Assembly: GCA_963693285.1 (NCBI GenBank)
Contig: OY848919.1
Location: 2,857,827-2,921,826 of the forward strand
DNA length: 64,000 nt
DNA from: Xestospongia muta
Lineage: Eukaryota; Porifera; Demospongiae; Haplosclerida; Petrosiidae
Direction: 5' to 3'
The notes beneath the pieces are model-generated. The model saw only the letters and a program-made list of their open reading frames with translations. It did no database searches and was not told where the DNA came from. Positions 44,246 through 56,206 of the stretch are shown here, one piece after another (the first letter of the stretch is position 1; every line of letters starts with the position of its first letter). The translations under genes were made by a program, and so were the position numbers.

Positions 44246-46700
44246 TACTGATATTGTTATTTTAGTTAAATTTAAATAAACTAGATATAATTAGATGTCC
44301 AGTGCAAGTTAACATTTCAATATTTCCCGAATAATTCCCAATTCATTTATTACTATACTGTTGGAAGTAACTTTCCATGCCAAGCTGACAGTGTATGGGT
44401 AGATGACCAATGATTGTAAGATTGTCCTTGTGTTTACTACATTTAAACTAACTACTATATGTATGCTAGAGATGAACTAACATATTGAACTACATATATG
44501 CACTCCACTTAATTTGATAGTACAATAACCACTGAAAAGTACTAATGACAGCATTAACATAGTCATCTATAAATCTATTGCTTCAGTGCTACAGGAAAAG
44601 ATGTAAGTGTCTGTTGATCTTTTGTTATGTACACCATTAGTCATGTTTGCAATAATTGTGTCTTGTCTTGAAATAACATTGAAAGTAATTTCTTTAATTT
44701 ATGTAAACAATTTAGTTTTATCTTGACCATTAGGACATGACTCAAGAATTTGTTTTTAAGAAGTGAATCATAATTGCTTATGTAACATAATAATAATTAA
44801 TAAACACAAGTCTTGTAGTTCAATTGATTTTTATTTGGTCTTTGGACCAATGATTGTAAGATTGTCCTTGTGTTTACTACATTTAAACTAACTACTATAT
44901 GTATGCTAGAGATGAACTAACATATTGAACTACATATATGCACTGCACTTAATATGATAGTACAACAACCACTGAAGAGTAGTAATGACAGCATTAACAT
45001 AGTCATCTATAAATCCATTGCTTCAGTGCTACAGGAAAAGATGTAAGAGTCTGTTGATCTTTTGTTATGTACACCATTAGTCATGTTTGCAATAATTGTG
45101 TCTTGTTTTGAAATAACATTGAAAGTAATTTCTTTAATTTATGTAAGCAATTTAGTTTTTTCATGACCATTAGTACATGACTCAATAATTTGTTTCAAGA
45201 AGTGAATCATAATTGCTTATGTACATAAATGAATATTTAATATATTTCTGTGATTATAATTTAGTTATTATACGCAATGGACAATAATTAATACACCCAA
45301 GTCTTGTAGTTCAATTGATCTCAAAACGACTTTTTAGTTCCCTAAACAAGTTTGCAATCAATTGTTTGTTGTTGATAAGCTGTTTTTTCTCTTTTCTGTA
45401 TATATCACTTCCTATGTCCATATGTTCAAAAACATTTATGATGTAATATTGTGCATGCTCCATTAATAATAAAAACATTCAAATAAGATTGAAAGTTATT
45501 TTAAAGCTAATCTATACAACTTAGCTTGTCTTGAGAAAATGAGTTAATTGGCCAAAAAACTAACTGTGTTATGAGAAGTGTATGACAAAGTATCTTAGTT
45601 GGTATAAATTATGAAAGTATGTCTCAGTATATTTAACCAAAAAAATTCTTTAGTGCATACAATAGCAGATTAATTATTACTTCATACAAATATATAGTGA
45701 ACTAAAAAGACATTACCTTATAAGTACAATATATTGTTGCTATATTGACAACTAAGCAATCTACTTTGGATCAACATTGAAAGCAATTTACAATGTTAGT
45801 ATATTACTTTTACCTTATTTGGGCAAAAATCTGTATTTTGAGAAATGAAGTCATGTTATTGTAGACAAATTTACAGTAGCAGACAAAAACCATATATAAT
45901 TGATCATGAAGTTAATACATGAATAACTTTGATGTGATAATCAAAGGCAAATTATCTAATTATTTGCATAAACATCTTGTACAGCAATGATTCACTGTAT
46001 GAAATAGTTAACTAATACTTTGTACAGATATCAATGGTTTATTGGGTTATGCTTATTGTTTAAGGAGGCTGTCATAGTTGACAGAACAATAATTGGTGTA
46101 CTCTACTGTATGTAACAGTGTAGATACTAGTACACTATTTCACCTGCACTGGAGTTGTAATTTCACTTTACATGTAATTGAAGCAAAGTATATATATATA
46201 TATATGTTTTCTGTCTGGATGTAATATCATACTGTATTAATATCGATGCACACATATTAAATATCTACAACTATCAATGTAAGCTTATTAGCTTAGTAAT
46301 GATATTACAGAGTGAGGGGGTTATCAAAATATAAGCCAGTGAAATTATAGTTCATCATTAGTTGTGATTTCTTAATTGAGTTAGTTTCATACTAGAATAT
46401 ACTGTGCTGTCTGTGTAAGTTGTTAGTATATACTGTATATAAAATTATTAAACCACTGTCATTGACAATGATATTGTGTAACATAATTATATAAATAATG
46501 TTGTTTTTACCAGTTTTGAACTTTTTCTGATCATGTTTTAAAATTTTTGTCATTAACAAAAGCCTTCATACAAAAAACAAATTGTTATTTCAATTTGGCT
46601 AAATAATTAAGTCATAGCAATAATTTATCTATTCAAAACGAAAGTGTTTTAAAGATGCTGAAACTACTAAATAAAACTACCAGTGAAAATTTTTATCTAT
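44246..46700. other. Spacer between G9 and G8, non-coding, cassette type 1 with an added duplication
   Basis: Colinear with 21134-23160 and 32689-34710 except for a 440-bp tandem duplication. The AAAAAGACATTACCTTATAA block is near 45704. No gene supported. Confidence 0.6.
44405..45320. repeat. Direct 440-bp duplication in the G8-G9 spacer
   Basis: GACCAATGATTGTAAGATTG starts at 44405 and again at 44845. The far end of the first copy (about 44690-44830) resembles the spacer upstream of G2 (9357-9480, for example CATAATAATAATTAATAAAC) more than the second copy does. The duplication therefore probably joined two different spacers. Confidence 0.75.
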
Positions 46701-46706
46701 TTTATT
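46701..46706 (-). terminator. Polyadenylation signal of G9
   Basis: AATAAA on the minus strand 33 bp after the stop codon. Confidence 0.55.
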
Positions 46707-46738
46707 AAAGACACACAAACAATGCTACAATTATTTAT

Positions 46739-49700
46739 TCAATCACTGCAGTGACCTAGAACAGGCTCTCTAAATTCTGAGCATGAGCCATAAAATGATA
46801 CATTTGAAAGAGGTAATTGTCGATTATAAGTGTGTGAAGATAACACTTTCATTCCCCAATGATGAACTTTCTCATATTTGTTTTTGATCCATTCTTTGAG
46901 GGTGCTCACTTTTCCTGTAACCAAGACAACATGGTACACCATGACAATAATAAATGTGATGAATGTCAAGAAGACAGAAAAGATGCAAAAATGCATTCCA
47001 ATTCCTGATTTCTGTTTAAGAATTAAATACCAAGTGGTGAGATAGAGGAATGTCAAGTTCATCATTAACCAACAATCGAGAATATTGACTAACGTATTCT
47101 TAAATGGTTTGATATAAGCTTGAAGGACAAGAAATATCACCAACATTGGACTTGTTATAATATAGATTATATATACATTGGTAGCTCTATATTTGGCATA
47201 TATGCCATACATAGCACATAGTAAGAGAAGACGTAGTGTAAACCAGTATTGTTTACCTTCCTTATAAGGAGCATGAATAGCTTCTAGAAGAGGTCGTAAG
47301 TACTTGTTGGTACATGCTAGTGGTCTAAGTGGTTTAGCAAAGAGGAGTAGAAATACATATGGTAACTGTAGACCAAGGACTACTATCAAAGTCACTATCA
47401 TTAGTATACGATGGGAATGTCCTCCATATTTGACATTACCATCAAAATACCAAACACGATGTACATCATTGGATGTGTAGACTTCAGCATAAGTCATTAC
47501 ATTGATTAATTGAATAAGTAAGCTTGAAAAAGAAAGGTGTACAACAGTAACTAGTACTTGAACTGAGGAGTGAGCAATTCTGTTGGAAAGTCTTGGTGAA
47601 AAATGGCATAGGATAATAAGGACAACGACAATTGTCAGGTAGTATAGTGGCAAAGCAAAATTAAGACCAGTTTTTGATAACTCTGTCATCCCATTGTAAA
47701 AGCATAAAGGAATTCCTGGCTCAAGATTTAAAATGTTAAGTAAATAAATGACCAAGCTTGACAATTTTTCAATTGAAGAGTTAGAGTTATAGTAATGAAG
47801 TCTTAATCCATCAATCAGACCACAATTAGCAGCTTGAACATAGAATATAATTCCATTGAGTGTACCAGTTGTTAATGTAAGTCTGAGAACAAATAACAGA
47901 TATATAAAGAAGGGACCAGCTACTAAATAAATACTTATTGATGCTATCCAAGCATTACTACAGTGATGACATTTTGTAGACCCAAATACCACACTTAATC
48001 CCTCACTACATCTACCACATAATGTTCCTTCACGTTGATATAAACACAATGATGGATGATAGTCAGTGATACCATCTGACAGTTTAAAGCTTTCATTAGA
48101 TGATAAGTCACCACTGTAAAAATGAAGAAGTGTTTGATTGCTATCACAATATCCTAGTGGACATGCTGGTGACACTCCAAGATCTCCATTTATATTATCT
48201 ATTTTTCCTGCCCAATTATTTGTAATTGATGGCCTTGTTATTAACTGGCTACTTAAGTTAGCTTTAATTGTAACTGAAATTCCTCCGTATTTTTGTAAAT
48301 TCTTAAAAGATTGTGAAAGTGTACAAACTCCGGCTGTTACATTCAAATCAAAGCCAAGAGGACAAAGGTGAACTTTTAGAGACTCTGTTTTAATTTCAGT
48401 CTGTGAATTTTGAGAGAACACAATCATTGCATCAATGATATTAACCTTCTCATTTGTATGAACAGTCACACCAATTACAGTACATTTAATGCCTTCTTCT
48501 ATCAGTTGTTCTTGATCATCAAAAGACAACCAGACTTTTGTCGCCTTAGAAATATTAGTCTGAGAGTTGTTCCTAACAATATCTATTGCTATGGTAGAAT
48601 AAACCTTTCTACCAATAGCATCAATAGCTGAAATACAATAATAAATTTCTTGCCCTGGATATACTTTACGAGGAATTTGTATACCAGCACCTTCACTAAA
48701 ACCTTGTGGGATAGTTGACAACTGAAGCAAAGTAGTGTTTAATTTGTTGTTTGTAAAATTGAAGTACTTCTCATAATATGCAATTGTTTCAGTGGAAGGT
48801 TTTAGATACTTCAAATTGTTATAACATGAATATATTGGCTTTGCATATAATGAACTACCAGCTCTTCTTGCTTCATTGTTTGTGAACACTATTTGAGAAA
48901 CGTCAGTATCAATTTGTATGACACATTCATCATTACTCTCTGCTGTATCTGCATATATAGCTCCTCCTACTAACTGAGCCCAATTTTCAGTAAATTTAGC
49001 TATAACTCCATTCATGAAGTATAACTGACAGTCACCAACTAGTCTAACTGCAGGACCAGTCATAGCATGATTTTCACTAAATATTAAATTACCAGATAGA
49101 TAGACATTAGAATTCTTAGAGCTTATAACTGATCCATAGTTGTTACTAAAGTTAGATGTCCCAGTAATGTCAACTCTGTTGATTTTGTGGAAATAAAAAA
49201 TACTTGCCGATGATAGATATAGGAGATCAGTATATTGAGAATTTCTCAGTGCAATAGTACTGTCCAATGCAATGGAGACATTGCCTGTATTGTCAGCAAA
49301 TTGATAGACTGTGGCATATAAACATGCTCCTGTATTTGCAACAAAATTTCCTAGAAATGTGCAACATGAAAAAATAATCTGTAATTGAACAAATCCAGGA
49401 TTGACAATACCAATATAGACAGCTCCATTGTCCAGACTGCTTACTGGCCACTGTGAAATGCCTTGATGTTTCAAAAATGATGTATTAAAAAGGTGAAGAC
49501 GTGTAAAACGTTCTTGATTGGTAGATATGTGCAATGAATACCAATAAAACACAATAGCTGCTCCATGACAGTCCTCAACTAAAATGTTGTGGCTGAATAC
49601 TGTATTAGTAATTGTTGTATTAGTAACAGCAATAGTGTTATATTGCAGAATAAACATACCACCTGCAAAACTACCATAGTTTTGAACAAAATATGATTCA

Positions 49701-50563
49701 GCTATATGCACAGACACCTGACCACTATTCTGTTGTGTGTAAAGTATTGTTAGTCCAGCTGCATTGACAATAGGATAATAATTACCAGACATTGAGGAAT
49801 GTTTGTTATAATATGTATTAGTGATGCAGGAATGAGTATTGTAATCCCAGTTATAAGAGAAAAAGGCATTTTTGATAAGTATGTCATAGATAGCAATAGA
49901 GTTATTAGTATCCATAAAATGAAGAAGAAAGCCACTTCCAATACTCTGGTTGATAAGTTGGTACACTTCAAAACTATATGATGAATTAGACATACTAACA
50001 GTATCAATAGTAGAGTCATATAAATTTATTCCAATCATAGAAAACCCATATGAAGAGTAGATGTTAACTTCAGTCATATTAATCTGACAATGAACAAAGA
50101 CTAAGGCACCAGCATGAAATGAAGTGTAATACAGAGATGAACTATTGAGGTAGTCAATGATTGTATCATCTTGTATGGTAGTAAGATATGTACCACAGTT
50201 CTTGAATTCTAATTGTTTTAGAAACACTGTAGTGTTGAAAAAAAACAGACCTCTTCTAGGTAATGGAATGACCCCTGGTGTATCATTGTGTGCACATGTT
50301 ATGATGGCTGACTTTGTAGGAGAGTTACTTCTTATTTCAATCTTACTGATTTTGTGGGTGACTTGACAGAAGTTACCTGACGAAATGGTAAAGTTGACAG
50401 AACTGTTTAACAAGAACACAAGGTATTGAGAGGACCATGTTGTGTTACACAGGTACTGCTCTAAATCTGAAGATGAGTTAACATGATATGTATTGTTACT
50501 GTCTCCACTATAAGTACTACTGATGAGTAGCAGAGAGAGAAATGATTGCATCAGTAGAGTCAT
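46739..50563 (-). CDS. G9: class B Pmp-like ectodomain multi-pass membrane protein, intact sister of G5 and G7
   Basis: An intact 1,274-residue frame: signal peptide MTLLMQSFLSLLLISSTYSG, beta-helix type ectodomain with FTENWAQLVGGAI near residue 530, YPGQEIYYC near 634, cysteine module about 840-866, hydrophobic segments about 868-1215, and a tail ending YGSCSEFREPVLGHCSD. At 47779-47790 it carries GAGTTA twice without the extra A seen in G5 and G7, adding two residues (NS) in the loop after the first membrane segments and keeping the frame. It differs from G5 and G7 at few positions, so it shows what they coded before breaking. The TATA box and poly(A) signal are good. Confidence 0.92.
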   Translation of the reverse strand: MTLLMQSFLSLLLISSTYSGDSNNTYHVNSSSDLEQYLCNTTWSSQYLVFLLNSSVNFTISSGNFCQVTHKISKIEIRSNSPTKSAIITCAHNDTPGVIPLPRRGLFFFNTTVFLKQLEFKNCGTYLTTIQDDTIIDYLNSSSLYYTSFHAGALVFVHCQINMTEVNIYSSYGFSMIGINLYDSTIDTVSMSNSSYSFEVYQLINQSIGSGFLLHFMDTNNSIAIYDILIKNAFFSYNWDYNTHSCITNTYYNKHSSMSGNYYPIVNAAGLTILYTQQNSGQVSVHIAESYFVQNYGSFAGGMFILQYNTIAVTNTTITNTVFSHNILVEDCHGAAIVFYWYSLHISTNQERFTRLHLFNTSFLKHQGISQWPVSSLDNGAVYIGIVNPGFVQLQIIFSCCTFLGNFVANTGACLYATVYQFADNTGNVSIALDSTIALRNSQYTDLLYLSSASIFYFHKINRVDITGTSNFSNNYGSVISSKNSNVYLSGNLIFSENHAMTGPAVRLVGDCQLYFMNGVIAKFTENWAQLVGGAIYADTAESNDECVIQIDTDVSQIVFTNNEARRAGSSLYAKPIYSCYNNLKYLKPSTETIAYYEKYFNFTNNKLNTTLLQLSTIPQGFSEGAGIQIPRKVYPGQEIYYCISAIDAIGRKVYSTIAIDIVRNNSQTNISKATKVWLSFDDQEQLIEEGIKCTVIGVTVHTNEKVNIIDAMIVFSQNSQTEIKTESLKVHLCPLGFDLNVTAGVCTLSQSFKNLQKYGGISVTIKANLSSQLITRPSITNNWAGKIDNINGDLGVSPACPLGYCDSNQTLLHFYSGDLSSNESFKLSDGITDYHPSLCLYQREGTLCGRCSEGLSVVFGSTKCHHCSNAWIASISIYLVAGPFFIYLLFVLRLTLTTGTLNGIIFYVQAANCGLIDGLRLHYYNSNSSIEKLSSLVIYLLNILNLEPGIPLCFYNGMTELSKTGLNFALPLYYLTIVVVLIILCHFSPRLSNRIAHSSVQVLVTVVHLSFSSLLIQLINVMTYAEVYTSNDVHRVWYFDGNVKYGGHSHRILMIVTLIVVLGLQLPYVFLLLFAKPLRPLACTNKYLRPLLEAIHAPYKEGKQYWFTLRLLLLCAMYGIYAKYRATNVYIIYIITSPMLVIFLVLQAYIKPFKNTLVNILDCWLMMNLTFLYLTTWYLILKQKSGIGMHFCIFSVFLTFITFIIVMVYHVVLVTGKVSTLKEWIKNKYEKVHHWGMKVLSSHTYNRQLPLSNVSFYGSCSEFREPVLGHCSD

Positions 50564-50637
50564 CTCTGATGAAGCGATATGGTATGGTTTAAATTAAGTC
50601 TACAAAAGAATTAAGAGTCAAGTATGTAGCTGTTTCA

Positions 50638-50645
50638 TATTTATA
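50638..50645 (-). promoter_or_regulatory. TATA box of G9
   Basis: TATAAATA on the minus strand about 75 bp before the ATG. Confidence 0.6.
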
Positions 50646-52275
50646 CCCATAGTCTTGTTTTCAATAATTGCATTTTATTTTCAATAACAGTGAAAGTGTC
50701 TTTTCAAGTTTTGCAAACAATTCAAATTTATTTTCATCATATTTAAATAAACATATTAATTAAAAACATGACCAGGAAAACACTTACATACATGAAAACC
50801 CAAATCATTGATAGTTGGGTTATATATGCCCATAGCTATTATGTATACAAATAGAAACTCCCTAATATTTTATAGCTTACTTTCTTTGACTTTTGGTTTC
50901 ACATTTTGTAAGTTAGTGATTTTAAAATGCTAACTGTTTCTTCAGTTTATATTAACTATTCTTACTTTATGTCTGAAAGCAAAAATTTGAGAAAAACAAT
51001 TTTTATGACACATTTTTGTTTGATACATTAGTGACTAATCGTGTTGTATTTCAGAACAAGCATGCCACAAAGTGACAATATTTTCATGACAGAGGGATTC
51101 TGTAGGTATTGAGTACTGAGACAGAAATAATTATTGTAATTTGTTATTATTGATTGTAATGTGCAGGCGTTGTTAACTCAAGCCATGCATTTTAAAGCTA
51201 TCATACATTTTACAAAAATGTTTTTTGAGATACAAGAACAGTATAATATTATATTATATGAAGTAATATTATTACTTCATGCAAATATATAGTGAATGAA
51301 AAAGACATTACCTTATAAGTACAATATACCATTAGCTACATTGACAACTATGTAATCTACACTAGACCAACATTGAATGCAATTGTCAGTTGTGTATATA
51401 CAATGCTGCATTTACTTTTTATGCCTTATTTGGGTAAAACCTACATTTTGAGAAATGAAGTCATAAACATGGCATGTTTTCTATAGACACTTATAGTTAT
51501 CATAGTAGGAGACAAAAATCAATATATAACTGATCATAAAGTTAATTCTATTGAGGTACACACAGTACAGTAATGGTAAGATATAAAACACATGCACTAG
51601 TTATTGTTCTGTCAGCTATGATAAGCCAATGAGACATTAACATATGTGCAAAGTATTAGTCAACTATTTCTTATAGTAAATCATTGTTATACAAGATGTT
51701 TATTCAAATAATTACATCAATTATCTCTTTGCTTAACATATCAGAGTCATTCATGTATTAACTTCATGATCAGTAATATATGGTTTTGTCTACTATTATA
51801 AAAGTGTGCGTATTAACATGACTTGATTTCTCAAATAAGCTAAAGTAAATATAAAGCATTGTATATACACAACTGATAATTGCTTTCAATGTTGGTCCAA
51901 TGTAGATTGCTTTTGTCAATGTATAGCTAACGATATATTGGACTTCATTTTATATTATATTGTATTATATTATATTATATTATATTCATTATATCATATT
52001 TTTTTATAAATGTGTCTGCAATAACATGACTTCATTTTTCAAAATTACTAATTATTGTCCAAATGTTACCAAGCTATAGTAACTTACTAGTATGTTATTG
52101 TGAAACATAAATATAATGATGTCTTTTTTACGAGCTCAGACATTTTTACTAAACCATCATGTCTATAAAATTATTCTAATAACAAAGCTTTCATTCAAAA
52201 GTCAAAAACATTATTACAGAAGTGTTTGTAAGGACATTAAACTAACAAATAAAGTTACCAGTACAAATTATCTAT
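50646..52275. other. Spacer between G10 and G9, non-coding, cassette type 2
   Basis: Nearly identical to 27109-28735 and 38657-40289, with an ectodomain relic at about 51040-51108 and the inverted repeat at about 51334-51945. No gene supported. Confidence 0.6.
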
Positions 52276-52281
52276 TTTATT
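52276..52281 (-). terminator. Polyadenylation signal of G10
   Basis: AATAAA on the minus strand 33 bp after the stop codon. Confidence 0.55.
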
Positions 52282-52313
52282 AAAAGATAGACAACAACAC
52301 TACAATTGTTCAT

Positions 52314-55300
52314 TCAATCACTGTGACCTAGGACAGGCTCTCTAAATTCTGAGCATGAGCCATAATATGAATCATTTGAAAGAGGTAATTGTCGGTTATT
52401 AGTGTTTGACGATAATACATTTATTCGCCAAAGATGAACTTTCTCATATTTGTTTTCAATCCATTCTTTGAGGATGTTCACTTTTCCTGTAACCAAGACA
52501 ACATGGTATACTATGACAATAATAAATGTCACAAATGTTAGGAAGACAGAAGAGATGCAAAATAGTTTTACAATTCCTGATTTTTCTCCAAGAATAAAAT
52601 ACCAAGTGGTGAGATAGATAAATGTCAAGTTAATCATTAACCAACAATCAAGAACGTTGACTAAAGTATTCTTAAATGGTTTGATATAAGCTTGAAGGAC
52701 AAGAAATATCACCAACATTGGACTTGTGGTAATATAGAGTATATATGCATTGGTAGCTCTATATTTAGCATATGTGCTATACATAGCACATAGTAAGAGA
52801 AGACGCAATGTAAACCAGTATTGTTTACCTTCCTTATAAGGAGCATGGATAGCTTCTAGAAGAGGTCGTAAATACTTGTTGGTACATGCTAGTGGTCTAA
52901 GTGGTTTAGCACAGAGGAGTAGGAGTACATATGGTAACACTAAACCAAGGACTACTATCAGAGTCACTATCATTAGTGTACGATGGGAGTGTCCTCCATA
53001 TTTGACATTACCATCTAAATACCAAACATGATGTACATCATTGGATGTGTAGACCTCAGCATAAGTCATTACATTGATTAATTGAATAAGTAAGCTTGAA
53101 AAAGAAAGGTGTACAACAGTAACTAGTACTTGAACTGAGGAGTGAGCAATTCTGTTGGAAAGTCTTGGTGAAAAGTGGCATAGGATAATAAGGACAACGA
53201 CAATTGTCAAGTAGTATAGTGGGAAAGCAAAATTAAGACCAGTTTTCCATAACTCTGTCATCCCATTGTAAAAGCATAGAGGAATGCCTGGCTCAATATT
53301 TAAAACACTAAGTATAAAAATGACCAAGCTTGACAATTGTTTAATTGAAGAGTTATAGTGATATAGTCTTAATACATCAATCAGACCACAATTAGCAGCC
53401 TGAACATAGAATATAATTCCATTGAGTGTACCAGTTGTTAATGTTAGTCTGAGAGAAAATAACAGATATATGAAAAGTGGACCAGCAACTAAATAAATGC
53501 TAATTGTTGCTATCCAAGTATTACTACAGTGATGACATTCTGTAGACCCAAATACCACACTTAATCCCTCACTACATCTACCACATAATGTTCCTTCACG
53601 TTGATATAAACACAATGGTGGATGATAGTCAGTGATACCATCTGACAATTTAAAACTTTGTTTAGATGATGAGTCACCACTGTAGAAATAATAGAGTGTC
53701 TGATTGCTATCACAGTATCCTAGTGGACATGTTGGTGACACTCCAAGGTCTCTATTTATATTTTCCATTTTTCCTGCCCAAGAATTTGTAAGTGATGGCC
53801 TGTTTATTAACTGGCTACTTAAGTTAGCTTTAATTGTAAATAAACTACCTCCGTGTTTTTGTAAATTCTTAAATGATTGTGAAAGAGTACAAACTCCAGC
53901 AGTTATATTCAAATCAAAGCCAAGAGGACAAAGGTTAATTTTTAGAATCTCTGTTTTAATTTCAGTCTGTGAATTATGAGAGAACACAATCATTGCATCA
54001 ATGACATTAACCTTGTCATTTGTATGAACAGTCACACCAATTACAGTACATTTAATGCCTTCTTCTATCAGTTGTTCTTGATCATCAAAAGACAACCAGA
54101 CTTTTGTTGTTTTGGGAATGTTAGTCTGAGAGTTGTTCCTAACAATATCTATTGCTATGGTAGAATAAACCTTTCTACCAATAGCATCAATAGCTGAAAT
54201 ACAATAATAAATTTCTTGCCCTGGATATACTTTACGAGGAATTTGTATACCAGCACCTTCACTAAAACCTTGTGGGATAGTTGACAACTGAAGCAAAGTA
54301 GTGTTTAATTTGGTGTTTGTAAAATTGAAGTACTTCTCATAATATGCAATTGTTTCAGTGGAAGGTTTTAGATACTCCAAATTGTTGTTGATATAACATG
54401 AGTATATTGGCTTAGCATATATTGAACTACCACCTCTTCTTGCTTCATTGTTTAAGAACACTATTTCAGAAACATTAGAATCAATTTGGATGACACATTT
54501 ATCATTACTCTCTCCACCTTCTGCATATATAGCTCCTCCTACTAACTGAGCCCAATTATCAGTAAATTTAGCTATAACTCCATTCATGAAATATAACTGA
54601 CAGCCACCAACTAGTCTAATTGCAGGACCAGTCATGGCATGATTATTATTAAAAGTGAAATTACCAGATAGATAGACATTTGAGTTTTTAGAGCTTATAA
54701 CTGATCCATAGTTGTTACTGAAATTAGATGTCCCGGCAATGTTAACTCTGTTGATTCTGTAAAAATAAAAAATACCTGCTGAAGATCGAAAAGGAAATTC
54801 TGTATATTGAGAATTTCTCAATGCAATTGTACTCTCCAATGTAATAGAGACATTGCCTGTATTGTCAGCAAATTGATAGACTGTGGCATATAAACATGCT
54901 CCTGTATTTGTGACATAATTTCCTAGGAATGTACAACATGAAAAAACAATTTTTATTTGAACAAATCCAGGATTGACAATACCAATATAAACAGCTCCAT
55001 AGTCGATACTGCTTACTGGCCACTGTGAAATGCCTTGGTGTTTCAAAAATGATGCGTTGAAAAGGTGAAGAGGTGTAAAACTTTCTTGATTGGTAAATAT
55101 GTGCAATGAATACCAATAAAACACAATAGCTGCTCCATGACAGTGTTCAACTAAAATGTTGTGACTAAATACTGTATTAGTAATTGTTGTGTTAGTAACA
55201 GCAATAGTGTTATATTGCAGAATAAACATACCACCTGCAAAACTACCAGCATTGTGGACAAAATGTGATTCCGTTATATGAACTGACACCTGACAACTAT

Positions 55301-56135
55301 TCTGTTGTGTGTAAAGTATTGTTAGTCCAGCTGCATTGACAATAGGATAATAATTACTGGACGATGATGAATGTTTTTTATAGTATGTATCAGTGAGACA
55401 GGAATAAGTATTGTAATCCCAGTTATAAGAGAAAAGGGCATTTTTGATAAGCATGTTGTAGATAGTAATAGAGTTATTAGTATCCATAAAATGAAGAAGA
55501 AACCCACTTCCAATACTCTGGTTATTTTGCTTGTACACTTCAAAACTATGTGACGAACTAGACATACTAACACTATCAATAGTAGAGTTATATAGATTTA
55601 TACCAATCATAGCAAACCCATATGAGTAGTAGATGTTAACGTGAGTTATATTGACCTGACAATGAACAAAGACTAAGGCAGCAGCATGAGATGGAGTATA
55701 ATACAGAGATGAACTATTGAAGTAGTTAGTGATTGTATCATTTTGTATGGTAGTAAGATATGTACCACAGTTCTTGAATACTAATTGTTGTAGAATCACT
55801 GTAGTGTTGAAAAAAACAATACCTCTTCTAGGTAATGGAATGACCCCTGCTGTATCATTGTGTGCACATGTTATGATGGCTGACTTTGTAGGAGAGACAC
55901 TTCTTATTTCAATCCTACTGATTTTGTGGGTGACTTGACAGAAGTTACCTGACGAAATGGTAAAGTTGACAGAACTATTTAACAAGAACACAAGGTATTG
56001 AGAGGACCATGTTGTGTTACACAGGTACTGCTCTAAATCTGAAGATGAGTTCACATGATATGTGTTATTTCTGTCTCCACTATAAGTACTACTGATAAGT
56101 AATAGAGAGAGAAGTGATTGCATAAATAGAATCAT
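52314..56135 (-). CDS. G10: class B Pmp-like ectodomain multi-pass membrane protein
   Basis: An intact 1,273-residue frame, class B from end to end. The signal peptide is MILFMQSLLSLLLISSTYSG, followed by the ectodomain with FTDNWAQLVGGAIYAEGG near residue 530, an intact cysteine module, a full set of hydrophobic segments, and a tail that ends in GHSD as in G6, G8 and G11. Its 3' half is the source type of the 3' halves of G6 and G8, while its 5' half belongs with G5, G7 and G9 but is clearly diverged from them. It marks the right-hand end of the cassette triplication: the spacer upstream of it differs from those upstream of G6 and G8. Confidence 0.92.
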   Translation of the reverse strand: MILFMQSLLSLLLISSTYSGDRNNTYHVNSSSDLEQYLCNTTWSSQYLVFLLNSSVNFTISSGNFCQVTHKISRIEIRSVSPTKSAIITCAHNDTAGVIPLPRRGIVFFNTTVILQQLVFKNCGTYLTTIQNDTITNYFNSSSLYYTPSHAAALVFVHCQVNITHVNIYYSYGFAMIGINLYNSTIDSVSMSSSSHSFEVYKQNNQSIGSGFLLHFMDTNNSITIYNMLIKNALFSYNWDYNTYSCLTDTYYKKHSSSSSNYYPIVNAAGLTILYTQQNSCQVSVHITESHFVHNAGSFAGGMFILQYNTIAVTNTTITNTVFSHNILVEHCHGAAIVFYWYSLHIFTNQESFTPLHLFNASFLKHQGISQWPVSSIDYGAVYIGIVNPGFVQIKIVFSCCTFLGNYVTNTGACLYATVYQFADNTGNVSITLESTIALRNSQYTEFPFRSSAGIFYFYRINRVNIAGTSNFSNNYGSVISSKNSNVYLSGNFTFNNNHAMTGPAIRLVGGCQLYFMNGVIAKFTDNWAQLVGGAIYAEGGESNDKCVIQIDSNVSEIVFLNNEARRGGSSIYAKPIYSCYINNNLEYLKPSTETIAYYEKYFNFTNTKLNTTLLQLSTIPQGFSEGAGIQIPRKVYPGQEIYYCISAIDAIGRKVYSTIAIDIVRNNSQTNIPKTTKVWLSFDDQEQLIEEGIKCTVIGVTVHTNDKVNVIDAMIVFSHNSQTEIKTEILKINLCPLGFDLNITAGVCTLSQSFKNLQKHGGSLFTIKANLSSQLINRPSLTNSWAGKMENINRDLGVSPTCPLGYCDSNQTLYYFYSGDSSSKQSFKLSDGITDYHPPLCLYQREGTLCGRCSEGLSVVFGSTECHHCSNTWIATISIYLVAGPLFIYLLFSLRLTLTTGTLNGIIFYVQAANCGLIDVLRLYHYNSSIKQLSSLVIFILSVLNIEPGIPLCFYNGMTELWKTGLNFAFPLYYLTIVVVLIILCHFSPRLSNRIAHSSVQVLVTVVHLSFSSLLIQLINVMTYAEVYTSNDVHHVWYLDGNVKYGGHSHRTLMIVTLIVVLGLVLPYVLLLLCAKPLRPLACTNKYLRPLLEAIHAPYKEGKQYWFTLRLLLLCAMYSTYAKYRATNAYILYITTSPMLVIFLVLQAYIKPFKNTLVNVLDCWLMINLTFIYLTTWYFILGEKSGIVKLFCISSVFLTFVTFIIVIVYHVVLVTGKVNILKEWIENKYEKVHLWRINVLSSNTNNRQLPLSNDSYYGSCSEFREPVLGHSD

Positions 56136-56206
56136 TTGTGAAACAATAGTTTTTAAAAAAAATTAAGTCTACAAAGAAGTTAAAAGTCATCTGTGTAGCC
56201 ATTTCC

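Larger units (their letters stand above)
19570..54670. repeat. Tandem triplication of an 11.5-kb two-gene cassette with junctions inside reading frames
   Basis: Three consecutive units each contain the 5' half of a class A gene, a long spacer, a complete class B gene (G5, G7, G9), a shorter spacer with an inverted repeat, and the 3' half of a class B gene. Equivalent points are 23201 and 34749 (11,548 bp apart) and 46739 (11,990 bp further, the excess being a local 440-bp duplication). Unit boundaries fall near 19.57 kb in G4, 31.12 kb in G6, 42.7 kb in G8 and 54.67 kb in G10, all in the stretch coding GSVISSK...YLSG. Confidence 0.8.
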
